Shown here one piece after another: positions 34,447 through 42,858 of a DNA stretch of 46,049 bases. The stretch covers positions 1 to 46,049 of the forward strand of contig JAEUQF010000011.1 of assembly GCA_016789745.1 (NCBI GenBank), written 5' to 3'. This DNA comes from Bryobacterales bacterium (lineage in GTDB: Bacteria; Acidobacteriota; Terriglobia; Bryobacterales; Bryobacteraceae). The notes under the pieces were generated by a model, which was not told where the DNA came from, ran no database searches, and worked only from the letters and a program-made list of their open reading frames with translations. Position 1 is the stretch's first letter. Each line of letters opens with the position of its first letter. The translations under genes were made by a program, and so were the position numbers.

Positions 34447-34764
34447 GTGGCATTGAAAGATCAACGTAAGAACCAACGCTTCGACCTGCGTCTCCCCTTC
34501 GAACTTGTCCGCAACGGCGCACAGAGCGTGGACGTTGCCGGGGAAACCCGCAACCTCAGTTCCAGCGGAGTGCTCTTCACCGCCGATGCCGAGATCCAGG
34601 TCGGCCAGCCCATCGAATTCCTCATTACACTCCCCACCGGCGCCACCGGCCAGAATGTTCGCCTGCGCTGCGTCGGCAAGGTCGTTCGCCGCGACAATGG
34701 CCAGACGCAGTCCATGGCCGCTACCGTCGAACGTTTCGAGTTCGTGCGTTCGAAAGTCAGCTAG
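34447..34764 (+). CDS. PilZ-domain protein
   Basis: 105 residues from a GTG. The c-di-GMP binding motif R-x3-R is present as RKNQRFDLRLPFE near residues 7-19, and the second motif D/N-x-S-x-x-G as ETRNLSSSGVLF at ~33-44. The beta barrel continues with QPIEFLITLP and LRCVGKVVRR. It is a stand-alone PilZ protein, probably a small c-di-GMP effector. No motility genes are nearby. No Shine-Dalgarno is visible, in line with the leaderless promoter. Confidence 0.87.
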   Translation: MALKDQRKNQRFDLRLPFELVRNGAQSVDVAGETRNLSSSGVLFTADAEIQVGQPIEFLITLPTGATGQNVRLRCVGKVVRRDNGQTQSMAATVERFEFVRSKVS

Positions 34765-34838
34765 GCCCTCGGTCGCTTCCCCGAAAGGCTGGCGTTCTCT
34801 GGGAGCGTCCGCTATACTAGGCAAACAAAAGGCGAAGC

Positions 34839-37166
34839 ATGAACCTCGACCTGTTTGCCGACCTCCCGGAATCCCAGTCTCTCGTCACCAAACCGACCCT
34901 GGACGCCGTCCTTGCCCGCATGCACGAATGGGCGGCAAAGCCCAACTCCCCCGTTAAGTCCATCCGGCATCAGCCTGCCCGTCTGGCCCAATACGCCGAG
35001 TTGCCGTCGACCATCCGCTCCGAGTTGGCCAAAGCCCTCCGCGAACGCGGGATCGCCCGGCTATACACCCACCAGGCCGAAGCCTTCGCCCACTCGGCCG
35101 CCGGGCGCAACGTCGTCGTCGTCACGCCTACCGCCAGCGGCAAGACGCTCTGCTACAACCTTCCCGTACTGCAAGCATTACTCGAAGATTCCGGTGCCAG
35201 GGCCTTCTATTTATTCCCCACAAAGGCCCTCGCCGAAGACCAGCTGCAGGAGTTCAAAGCCGCCGTCGACATCATGGGCTCCGGCATCAAAGCCTTCACC
35301 TACGACGGCGATACTCCGCAGGAAGCCCGCAAAACCATCCGCGAACGCGCCAACGTTGCCCTCACCAATCCCGACATGCTCCACAGCGGCATCCTGCCGC
35401 ACCACACCAAGTGGGCCAAGTTCTTCGAAAATCTCCGCTACTTCGTCATCGACGAATTGCACTACTACCGCGGCGTCTATGGCAGCCATCTGGCCAACAT
35501 CCTGCGCCGCGTGCGCCGCATCTGCGACTTCTACGGCTCGAAACCGAAGTTCATCTGCAGCAGCGCCACCATCGCCAATCCTAAAGAACTAGCTGAGGTT
35601 TTAATCGACGAGCCCTTCGAACTGGTGGAAAACAACGGTGCCCCCTCCGGCGAGAAGTACTTCGTCTTCTATAACCCGCCGGTGGTAAACGCGCAGTTGG
35701 GCATCCGCCGCAGCTACCTGCACGAAACCCGCCGCATCGCCACCGAGATGATCGATCGCGGGCAGCAGACTCTCGTCTTCTGCAACAACCGCCTGGCCAC
35801 CGAAATCCTCATCACCTATCTCAAGGACGCCTGCGAAAAGGGCCTCGCGCCGCCCGGCACCATCCGTGGCTATCGCGGCGGCTACCTGCCCCGCGAGCGC
35901 CGGGAGATCGAGGCCAAGCTCCGCGATGGCGAGATCCGCGGCGTCGTGGCCACCAACGCCCTGGAGCTAGGAATCGACATCGGGTCGCTGGATGCGGTGG
36001 TCATGGCCGGCTACCCCGGCACCGTGGCCTCCACTTGGCAGCGCTCCGGTCGCGCCGGCCGTCGCCAGAACACCTCCCTCACCGTACTGGTAGCCTCCAG
36101 CGCGCCGCTCGACCAGTACATCGTCGAAAACCCCGACTACTTCTTCGGCCAAGCCCCCGAACGCGCCTTTGTCCACCCGGACAACCTCGAAATCGTCCTC
36201 AATCATCTGAAGTGCGCCCTGTTCGAACTGCCCTTTGTCGACGGCGAAAAGTTCGGCAAGCAGGACGCCGGCGCGCTCTGCCGGTTCCTCGGCGAACTCG
36301 GGCTGGCGCATCACTCGGCCGGCGCCTGGCACTGGACCTCAGACACCTATCCGGCCGACGCCATCAGCCTCCGGGCCGTCACCAGCGATAACTTCGTCGT
36401 CATCGACATCACCGGCGAGCCCCGCATCATCGCCGAAGTCAGCTTCCCGGCCGCCTTGGTGGAACTCCACGAGAAGGCCATCTACCTGCACGAAGCCCGC
36501 CAGTACCAGGTGGAAAAGTTCGACTACGAACAGCGCAAGGCCTTCGTCCGCCGCGTGGAATGCGACTACTTCACCGACGCCATCGACTACACGCAGGTCA
36601 AGGAATTGGAGCGCTTCGACGAGGCCCAAGAATCCGACGCTACCGCCGCCCATGGCGAAGTGCGCCTCAACCGCCAGATTGTCGGATTCAAGAAGGTCAA
36701 GTTCTACACGCTCGAAAACGTCGGCGCCGGCAACCTCTCCATGCCCGAGCAGGAAATGCATACCACCTCGTTCTGGCTGCACTTTCCCGAACGCTACTGG
36801 GAGCGCTTCGCCGACCTGTCCCCCACCCAGAAACTCAACGGCCTCGCCGGCATGGGCAACGCCATGCGGGCCATCGGCACCCTGCTGCTCATGTGCGATC
36901 CACGCGACCTCGGCGTCACCGTCACCGAAAACATCCAGGGCACCGGACGTTTTGAGCCCAATCTGTTCCTCTACGATACCTACCCCGGCGGCATCGGCCA
37001 GAGCGCCCCACTATTCCAACTCCGGCGCCGGCTGTTCGAAGGCAGCGCGCAGCTGATCGCCTCCTGCCCGTGCGAATCGGGCTGCCCCAGTTGCGTCGGC
37101 CCTGCCGGAATGACCGGAGAGGGCGCAAAAGCCGCGGCGCAGCGCATGCTGGCGGCATTGCTTTAA
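34839..37166 (+). CDS. MrfA/YprA-like DEAD/H helicase with C-terminal DUF1998
   Basis: 775 residues. Helicase core: RLYTHQAEAF (Q motif), Walker A TPTASGKTLCYN, DELHYYRG (motif II), CSSATIAN (III), TLVFCNN, GVVATNALELGIDIG (V) and QRSGRAGRRQ (VI). The C-terminal DUF1998 part ends YDTYPGGIGQSAP followed by CPCESGCPSCVGP, four cysteines placed as in the metal-binding site of the mitomycin-repair factor MrfA. A 3'-5' DNA helicase role in damage repair is inferred; the usual MrfB nuclease partner is not adjacent. A TATACT box lies at 34813-34818. Confidence 0.92.
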   Translation: MNLDLFADLPESQSLVTKPTLDAVLARMHEWAAKPNSPVKSIRHQPARLAQYAELPSTIRSELAKALRERGIARLYTHQAEAFAHSAAGRNVVVVTPTASGKTLCYNLPVLQALLEDSGARAFYLFPTKALAEDQLQEFKAAVDIMGSGIKAFTYDGDTPQEARKTIRERANVALTNPDMLHSGILPHHTKWAKFFENLRYFVIDELHYYRGVYGSHLANILRRVRRICDFYGSKPKFICSSATIANPKELAEVLIDEPFELVENNGAPSGEKYFVFYNPPVVNAQLGIRRSYLHETRRIATEMIDRGQQTLVFCNNRLATEILITYLKDACEKGLAPPGTIRGYRGGYLPRERREIEAKLRDGEIRGVVATNALELGIDIGSLDAVVMAGYPGTVASTWQRSGRAGRRQNTSLTVLVASSAPLDQYIVENPDYFFGQAPERAFVHPDNLEIVLNHLKCALFELPFVDGEKFGKQDAGALCRFLGELGLAHHSAGAWHWTSDTYPADAISLRAVTSDNFVVIDITGEPRIIAEVSFPAALVELHEKAIYLHEARQYQVEKFDYEQRKAFVRRVECDYFTDAIDYTQVKELERFDEAQESDATAAHGEVRLNRQIVGFKKVKFYTLENVGAGNLSMPEQEMHTTSFWLHFPERYWERFADLSPTQKLNGLAGMGNAMRAIGTLLLMCDPRDLGVTVTENIQGTGRFEPNLFLYDTYPGGIGQSAPLFQLRRRLFEGSAQLIASCPCESGCPSCVGPAGMTGEGAKAAAQRMLAALL

Positions 37167-37179
37167 GGAGCCAACCGCC

Positions 37180-37800
37180 ATGAACCACACACTCGCGGCA
37201 CAGTTCGGCGCCATCGATATTTACCTGTTCGACCAGCTTCTGAAAGGCCGCATCCGCCCCGGACAAGTCATCGTCGACGCCGGCTGCGGCGGCGGCCGCA
37301 ACCTCGTCTACCTGCTGCGCGAACGCTTCGATGTTTACGGCGTCGATGCCGACGAAGGTGCCATCAGCGCCATCCGCGCCCTCGCCGCCGATCTTGCCCC
37401 CAGTCTGCCGCCCGATCACTTTCGCTGCGAAGCCCTCGAGTCCATGACCTTCCCCGACAACTTCGCGGACGTGGTGATCAGCAGCGCGGTGCTGCACTTT
37501 GCCCGCGACCATCGCCAGTTCGATGCCATGCTGCGCAGCTGCTGGCGCGTGCTAAAGCCAGGCGGCCTGTTCTTTGCACGCCTGGCTTCGACAATCGGCA
37601 TGGAACAGCAGGTACAGCCCCTCGGAGGCCATCGCTACCTGCTGCCCGATGGCTCGCTGCGATACCTGGTCGACGAGGGCATCCTCGAACGCTACCAACA
37701 GGAACTCGGCGCCACGCCCGCCGACCCCTTGAAAACCACCGTCGTCCAGAAACAGCGCTCCATGACCACCTGGGTCCTCTGGAAGGGACAACCCGGGTAA
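37180..37800 (+). CDS. SAM-dependent class I methyltransferase
   Basis: 206 residues, with AAGGAG upstream. Motif I VIVDAGCGGGRNLVYL at ~30-45, acidic VYGVDADEGAIS, SMTFPDNFADVVISSAVLHF, and WRVLKPGGLFFARL, the standard methyltransf_11 order. The C-terminus is short (TTWVLWKGQ). It lies 13 bases after the helicase gene, so co-expression is likely. The substrate is unknown; a detoxification or repair link is only suggested by the neighbour. Confidence 0.88.
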   Translation: MNHTLAAQFGAIDIYLFDQLLKGRIRPGQVIVDAGCGGGRNLVYLLRERFDVYGVDADEGAISAIRALAADLAPSLPPDHFRCEALESMTFPDNFADVVISSAVLHFARDHRQFDAMLRSCWRVLKPGGLFFARLASTIGMEQQVQPLGGHRYLLPDGSLRYLVDEGILERYQQELGATPADPLKTTVVQKQRSMTTWVLWKGQPG

Positions 37801-37825
37801 CCGGCCCAGCTGGCTACCACGTTGG

Positions 37826-38108
37826 TTTGTCTTCTCTGCGCCCTCTGCGGCTCTGCGCGACATTCTCTGCCCGGCATTCTCCGGAAGGAGAGATCAGCCC
37901 CGCCCCTCAATAGCATCCGCGCGTTACCCAGCCGCGCCCGCGAGGGAGTATCCAGGCCCCGCAGTGCCGCCCATAACCACGAAGACGCGTGCCGGCCCTT
38001 GTCGCTATCATTTGGATGTCACTTGGCGAGCGTGGCGAACTTGCTTGCCCGCCGAAGCCGTGGCGAAGGAGGGGCGAGAAACTTCTTTTTCAGCCCGTCT
38101 TCAACGGG
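37826..38108. repeat. Composite intergenic repeat, second copy
   Basis: Module A (CTCTGCGCCCTCTGCGGCTCTGCGCGA) is at about 37834-37860, module B (GGGAGTATCCAGGCCC..GCCCATAACCACGAAGACGC to TTGGCGAGCGTGGCGAACTTGC) at about 37944-38046, and module C (CGCCGAAGCCGTGGCGAAGG) at about 38050-38078. This is the same A-B-C order as at 31018-31265. It fills the gap between the convergent methyltransferase and PEP-CTERM genes. Confidence 0.7.
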
Positions 38109-38110
38109 CT
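38092..38110. other. Hairpin at the PEP-CTERM gene stop
   Basis: A 7-bp stem AGCCCGT / ACGGGCT enclosing a five-base loop, overlapping the TAG stop of the minus-strand PEP-CTERM gene. It lies at the end of the composite repeat. T-runs are present only on its left side, so it is a weak terminator at best. Confidence 0.4.
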
Positions 38111-38804
38111 AACCCCGCCGCATCCGCCCCACCACAACCCCCGCCAATCCGCACACCACGAACACCGCCGTCGAAGGCTCCGGAACCCCGCTCGCCGGCA
38201 AATCCCCGGACAGCGTAAAGGCTAGATCCAGTGTCGTGGTGTTCCCCGTCATCACACCGTTGGTGAAGGTCTGCCGCAGGCTGCTGCCGTTGCCGCCCGT
38301 CCCGTGGATCCAGGCAAACGACGGCGGCGTGCTCGCCGAAGCCGCCAGCGGCGAGAACCAGTACGTAGTGCCCGCGGCCGCGTTGAACGCATTCACGTTC
38401 GCCGTGAACTCATATATGTCGTAAGTCACGCCGTTAAGCTCGCCCGTGCCCAGCGAAGTCCGGGTCACCTGCGCGTTCGACAGCACCGTCGTGCCAACCA
38501 TGCTCCCCGGCGCGCCGCCGTTGTTCGCATAGAAGCTCAAACCCCAATCCGTCGTGTTCGGCGAAGCATTGCCCGGCAGGTTCGAGTAAACCCCGCGCCA
38601 GGTAACCTGCGTCACCGTGCCGCCCAAAGCGAGCGAGAAATCGTCATAAGCAATCATGCCCGTGCCGGCGTTGTTCAACTGATTGGCGGAACCCCCGCCC
38701 ACGGCACTGCCGTTGCTAGTCCAGGTGGACGCTTGTGTATACAGCGTTGCCGCGGGCAGCACACTGCTTGAAAGAAAAGAGAGAAGTACGATGGATCGCA
38801 GCAT
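38109..38804 (-). CDS. PEP-CTERM sorting-domain exported protein
   Basis: 231 residues from ATG 38804, beginning MLRSIVLLSFLSSSVLPAAT, a signal peptide. The mature part is a Gly/Asn/Thr-rich beta protein (TYWFSPLAAS, FAWIHGTGGNG). The C-terminus SGVPEPSTAVFVVCGLAGVV plus VGRMRRG is a classical PEP-CTERM signal: VPEP, hydrophobic helix and Arg-rich tail. It is recognised by exosortase and delivered to the surface or matrix. No exosortase gene is in the window. Divergent from the quinoprotein gene. Confidence 0.9.
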   Translation of the reverse strand: MLRSIVLLSFLSSSVLPAATLYTQASTWTSNGSAVGGGSANQLNNAGTGMIAYDDFSLALGGTVTQVTWRGVYSNLPGNASPNTTDWGLSFYANNGGAPGSMVGTTVLSNAQVTRTSLGTGELNGVTYDIYEFTANVNAFNAAAGTTYWFSPLAASASTPPSFAWIHGTGGNGSSLRQTFTNGVMTGNTTTLDLAFTLSGDLPASGVPEPSTAVFVVCGLAGVVVGRMRRG

Positions 38805-38916
38805 TGAGTCGATTCTAAGGAGCCTCGCCGCAATCCGATGTCGTGAGTTGTCCGGTAAGTGTACTGGTACCGTGCTACAACTGTGTGCCCCGCCGCGATA
38901 AGCTATCAGATCCGGG

Positions 38917-40998
38917 ATGAAACGCGCGCTTCTCCTCCTTACCATCGCAGGGGCTATGCCCTCTATCCACGCCCAGAGCCATAACGACTGGGCTGTCTAC
39001 CTCGGCGACAAAGCCACCTCGCACTACTCCACCCTCACGCAGATCACGAAACAGAACGTGACAAAGCTCAAAGTGGCGTGGACCCACGACACCGGCGATG
39101 TCGGCGAGTTCCAGGCCAATCCCCTCATCATCAACGGCGTTCTCTACACCGCCTCGCCCAATCGCAAGATCCTCGCCATCGATGCCGCCACCGGCAAAAG
39201 CAGGTGGTCGTGGGACCCCACCTCCGAACGCCCCGGCAATCCCGGCAAGCGCCAGCGCGGCGTCACCTATTGGACCGACGGCAAGGAGCGCCGCCTCTTC
39301 ACCGGCGCCGGGCCCTACCTCTATGCGCTGAACGCCGACGACGGCAAGCTCATTCGCAGCTTCGGCAAGAACGGCTCGGTACACCTCGGTGAAGGCACCG
39401 ACACCTACGGGCAGCCTTCACCCCCCACCGTCAGCATCAACACGCCCGGCGTCATCTACAAGGACCTCTACATCGTCGGCGGCTTGACCAGCGGCCCCGG
39501 CACCATCCGCGCCTACGACGTCCGCACCGGCGCTCGCAAGTGGATCTTCTACACCATCCCGCGCCCCGGCGAGTTCGGCTACCACTCCTGGCCCGCCGAC
39601 GCCTACAAACGCATGGGCGGCGCGTCGAACTGGAGCGGCCTGTCGCTCGATGAGAAACGCGGCATCGTCTACGTGCCCACCGAAACGGCGGAACCCGATT
39701 TCTGGGGCGGCGGCCGGCTCGGCGCGAACCTCTTCGCCAACTGCCTGCTCGCGCTCGACGCCAACACCGGCAAACGCCTCTGGCACTACCAACTGGTGCA
39801 TCACGACCTGCAGGACAAAGACCTCCCCACCCCGCCCGTACTGCTCACCGTCAAACACAAAGGCCTTACCATCGACGCCGTCGCGCAGGGCACCAAGAAC
39901 GGCCTGCTCTTCGTCTTCGACCGCGTCACCGGCGAGCCGCTCTGGCCCATCCACGAAGTCCCGCAACCGGCCTCCGAACTCCCCGGCGACGAGACGCATC
40001 CCACACAGCCCATCCCCGTCAAACCTCCGCCACTGACGCGCCAGCTCTACACCGCAGCCGATGTCTCCGACATCTCGCCCGAAGCCAAAGCCTACACCAC
40101 CACCCGCTACAAACAGTCGGGGTCGAAGGGCGCCTTCCCTGCCCCTAGCCTGAAGGAGACCATCATCTTCCCTGGCTACGACGGCGGCATGGAATGGGGC
40201 GGCGCTGCGGCCGACCCCGACGGCATCTACTACGCCAACGTCAACGAGATTCCCTGGCTCTACCAGATGGTGCCTGCCAAGGACCCGAGCGGCCGTCCGT
40301 TATCCCTGGGTGAACGCCAGTACAAGATCCAATGCGGCTACTGCCACGGCATCGACCGCAAGGGCGACGCCCGCGCCGGCTTCCCCGGCCTCACCGAGCT
40401 ATCCAAGCGCAGCAGCCGCCAGGCCGTAACGCGCATCGTCGAACAGGGAGGCGGACGCATGCCATCGTTCTCCCACCTCCGCCCCGACCAGCGCAACGCC
40501 ATCCTCGACTTCATCCTCGACGAAGAAAAGCACGGCGTCGCCCAGCCCCCGCGCAATCGCGACGAAGAAGCCCCCTACCTGTTCCGCGGCTTCCAGCGCT
40601 ACATGGACCAGCAGGGCTATCCGGCCATCAAACCGCCCTGGGGCACCCTGAATGCCGTTGACCTGAACACCGGCGAAATCAAGTGGAAGGTGCCGCTCGG
40701 CGAATATCCCGAACTCACCGCCAAAGGCATCCCGCCCACCGGCACCGAGAACTACGGCGGCCCGGTCGTCACCGCCAGCGGGCTCCTGTTCATTGGCGCC
40801 AGTGCCGACGAAACCTTCCGCGCCTTCGACAAGGAGACCGGCAAAATCCTCTGGAGCGCGAAGCTGCCCTTCAGCGGCAACGCCACCCCCAGCACTTACA
40901 TGGTGAACGGGAAGCAATACGTGGTTATCTCGGCGGGCGGCGGCAAGTCCGGCCGTCCCGCGGGCGGCGCCATCGTGGCGTTCGCTTTGCCGGATTGA
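38917..40998 (+). CDS. PQQ-type quinoprotein dehydrogenase with inserted cytochrome c
   Basis: 693 residues. Signal peptide MKRALLLLTIAGAMPSIHAQ. An eight-bladed beta-propeller has repeats such as LAIDAATGKSRWSWDP, YALNADDGKLIRSFG, LALDANTGKRLWHYQLVHHD and AVDLNTGEIKWKVPLGEYP, as in PQQ-dependent alcohol/glucose dehydrogenases. A cytochrome c domain is inserted before the last blades: Cys473-Gly-Tyr-Cys476-His477 with a distal Met in GGRMPSF. A periplasmic dehydrogenase passing electrons from PQQ to haem and then to the respiratory chain is inferred. The substrate is unknown. No PQQ biosynthesis gene is present nearby. Confidence 0.9.
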   Translation: MKRALLLLTIAGAMPSIHAQSHNDWAVYLGDKATSHYSTLTQITKQNVTKLKVAWTHDTGDVGEFQANPLIINGVLYTASPNRKILAIDAATGKSRWSWDPTSERPGNPGKRQRGVTYWTDGKERRLFTGAGPYLYALNADDGKLIRSFGKNGSVHLGEGTDTYGQPSPPTVSINTPGVIYKDLYIVGGLTSGPGTIRAYDVRTGARKWIFYTIPRPGEFGYHSWPADAYKRMGGASNWSGLSLDEKRGIVYVPTETAEPDFWGGGRLGANLFANCLLALDANTGKRLWHYQLVHHDLQDKDLPTPPVLLTVKHKGLTIDAVAQGTKNGLLFVFDRVTGEPLWPIHEVPQPASELPGDETHPTQPIPVKPPPLTRQLYTAADVSDISPEAKAYTTTRYKQSGSKGAFPAPSLKETIIFPGYDGGMEWGGAAADPDGIYYANVNEIPWLYQMVPAKDPSGRPLSLGERQYKIQCGYCHGIDRKGDARAGFPGLTELSKRSSRQAVTRIVEQGGGRMPSFSHLRPDQRNAILDFILDEEKHGVAQPPRNRDEEAPYLFRGFQRYMDQQGYPAIKPPWGTLNAVDLNTGEIKWKVPLGEYPELTAKGIPPTGTENYGGPVVTASGLLFIGASADETFRAFDKETGKILWSAKLPFSGNATPSTYMVNGKQYVVISAGGGKSGRPAGGAIVAFALPD

Positions 40999-41002
40999 AG
41001 GT

Positions 41003-41851
41003 TTAGGATTTGCTTGCCAGGCAGACAGCGTCGATGAACGCCGTCTCCCAGGACCAGACGTTCTGACCGCCAGCACTGACGTGCACTTCGAGGACGCCAT
41101 CGCTGGAACTGCGCGGAAGTTCGTAGTCCAGCGTGTACCAGCGATTGCCGTCGATGACCGTCGGTTGACCGATGCGAGTACCGTTCAACCAAACACTTAG
41201 CATGGTATCCCCGCGCTGCGAGCCCGCGACGTCCAGCGACAGTTTCGACTCCGGCTCTCCAGCCCTCCGTTTGGTTTGGAGGATCGCCGGCGCACCTTGG
41301 TGGGGCGGATGCAAGACGAGGATCCCCTGGCGGCCACCAATTGGTGCGTTGTGCGGTGGCTCCAGAGGTGAGATCCGGTCGTGCCAGTTATGAAACGGAT
41401 CCGAGTCATTGCTCACAACGCGCCATTCCTTGCTGTGCCACCATGAATCTCCATCGTCCGTGCATGCAGCAGCGATGGGCCGAGGCTTCGGCACGTCAAC
41501 GATTTCGGGTTGCCGCTGGCTGCTCGGGCGTGAGATCGCAAACGCAGAAAAGGCGGCAAGTACAACCACGACAAACGCCAATACCTGGGCGCGAATCCGG
41601 AGCTTGGCCTCACCCGCATTGATCTGCGCCATCAAAGCTTCAAATTGCTGCTGTTTGGTAAGGTTCGTGGGGTCAATGCGGTAGTGTCCCAACGCAGCTT
41701 CTACAAGACGAGCACGATCTCGCTCAGGCGCTGATTTGATAAAGCGCTCGTGGCGCTCCAATGATGCCTTGTACAGCCAAGCCCCAAGCGCCGCCAGAAA
41801 GGCTACCAGTGAGAACGCGGTAGTGATGGATCCAACAATCTTCCAGTCCAT
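41003..41851 (-). CDS. Membrane protein with C-terminal beta-sandwich, function unknown
   Basis: 282 residues from ATG 41851 (a TTG four codons upstream is possible). Two hydrophobic helices at ~6-26 (GSITTAFSLVAFLAALGAWL) and ~85-105 (VLAFVVVVLAAFSAFAI) flank a cytoplasmic helical region (ERHERFIKSAPERDRARLVE). The C-terminal ~150 residues are beta-rich, with WLNGTRIGQPTVIDGNRWYT and VHVSAGGQNVWSWET, resembling a carbohydrate-binding or NPCBM-like sandwich facing outward. No family was recognised. Confidence 0.6.
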   Translation of the reverse strand: MDWKIVGSITTAFSLVAFLAALGAWLYKASLERHERFIKSAPERDRARLVEAALGHYRIDPTNLTKQQQFEALMAQINAGEAKLRIRAQVLAFVVVVLAAFSAFAISRPSSQRQPEIVDVPKPRPIAAACTDDGDSWWHSKEWRVVSNDSDPFHNWHDRISPLEPPHNAPIGGRQGILVLHPPHQGAPAILQTKRRAGEPESKLSLDVAGSQRGDTMLSVWLNGTRIGQPTVIDGNRWYTLDYELPRSSSDGVLEVHVSAGGQNVWSWETAFIDAVCLASKS

Positions 41852-41882
41852 ACCAATCGGCAACTGCGCTCGCCTTACCCGA

Positions 41883-42845
41883 TTAATCGGCGCGATACAC
41901 CAGGCCGTCTTCGCTGCCGTCGTAGCGGTTCAGCTTCCACGGCTCCAGGCCCGCGTACTCCGCCGTGGCGATCCGCCGCCGCAGCGCGCCGGCCTCCATC
42001 GCCGTCATTGGCTTCGCGCCCAAAGCCAGCGCCACGTTCGTGTCCACCTGCGGCACCTGGTCCATCCCGAGAATCGCCGTCGACACCGGCAGGCTCCATA
42101 CATACCGCAGGCATTCCTCCACCGATGCCGCCTTCTTTGCCAGCACTTGCCCGGCACTCAGCGCCTTCATGGCGATGATCCCCAGCCCCTTGCTTCGCGC
42201 CAGCGGCAGCGTGCTCTTCTCAAAGCTCTTCTGCGCGTTGCTGCCGTCCACCGCGCTCAGCGGCATCAGCACGGTGGAAAACCCATACAACTCCAGCATG
42301 CGGTTCAACACACCAGGCTCGGTATGCCCCGTGAATCCCACAAACCGGATCTTGCCCGCTTTCCGCGCCTTCTCCACCATCTCCATCACGCCATCGGGGC
42401 CGAAGATGAACTTCACATCCTCTTCGTTGATCACATTGTGAATCTGGTACAGATCCAGGTAGTCGGTCTTCAACATCGACAGCGACATGTCCAGATCCAA
42501 CTGCGCCTGCGTGGCCGACCGGTGGCGCGTCTTGGTCCCAAAGATCACCTTGTCGCGCTTGCCCTGCAACGCCAGCCCGTAGCGCATCTGGCTCAGCCCG
42601 TATGCCCCCGCCGACGCGCAGTCAAAATAGTTCACCCCGGCATCAAAGCAGCGCCGGATCACATCACCCGCCGCCTTGCCGTCGTCCAGCATCCCCAGCC
42701 GCGCGCCGCCCAAACCAAGGATGGATACCTCCAACCCCGTCTTGCCTAACGCACGCCGCGGCATTGCGCCCGCCGCCGTCGCCGCACCCGCCAACCCCAT
42801 GGCGGCCATCGTCTGCACTACCACTTCGCGTCGTGTCGATGCCAT
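41883..42845 (-). CDS. Exported aldo/keto reductase
   Basis: 320 residues. An Arg-containing signal MASTRREVVVQTMAAMGLAG (Tat-like RR) precedes the barrel. The catalytic tetrad is Asp75, Tyr82, Lys105 and His136 (NYFDCASAGAYG, FGTKTRH, LYQIHNV). C-terminal PVSTAILGMDQVPQVDTN binds the cofactor region of the family. Tat export would allow the folded NADPH-bound enzyme to be secreted. It lies in a minus-strand run with the NHL gene, 13 bases apart. Confidence 0.9.
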   Translation of the reverse strand: MASTRREVVVQTMAAMGLAGAATAAGAMPRRALGKTGLEVSILGLGGARLGMLDDGKAAGDVIRRCFDAGVNYFDCASAGAYGLSQMRYGLALQGKRDKVIFGTKTRHRSATQAQLDLDMSLSMLKTDYLDLYQIHNVINEEDVKFIFGPDGVMEMVEKARKAGKIRFVGFTGHTEPGVLNRMLELYGFSTVLMPLSAVDGSNAQKSFEKSTLPLARSKGLGIIAMKALSAGQVLAKKAASVEECLRYVWSLPVSTAILGMDQVPQVDTNVALALGAKPMTAMEAGALRRRIATAEYAGLEPWKLNRYDGSEDGLVYRAD

Positions 42846-42858
42846 GCCGGTGATGCTA

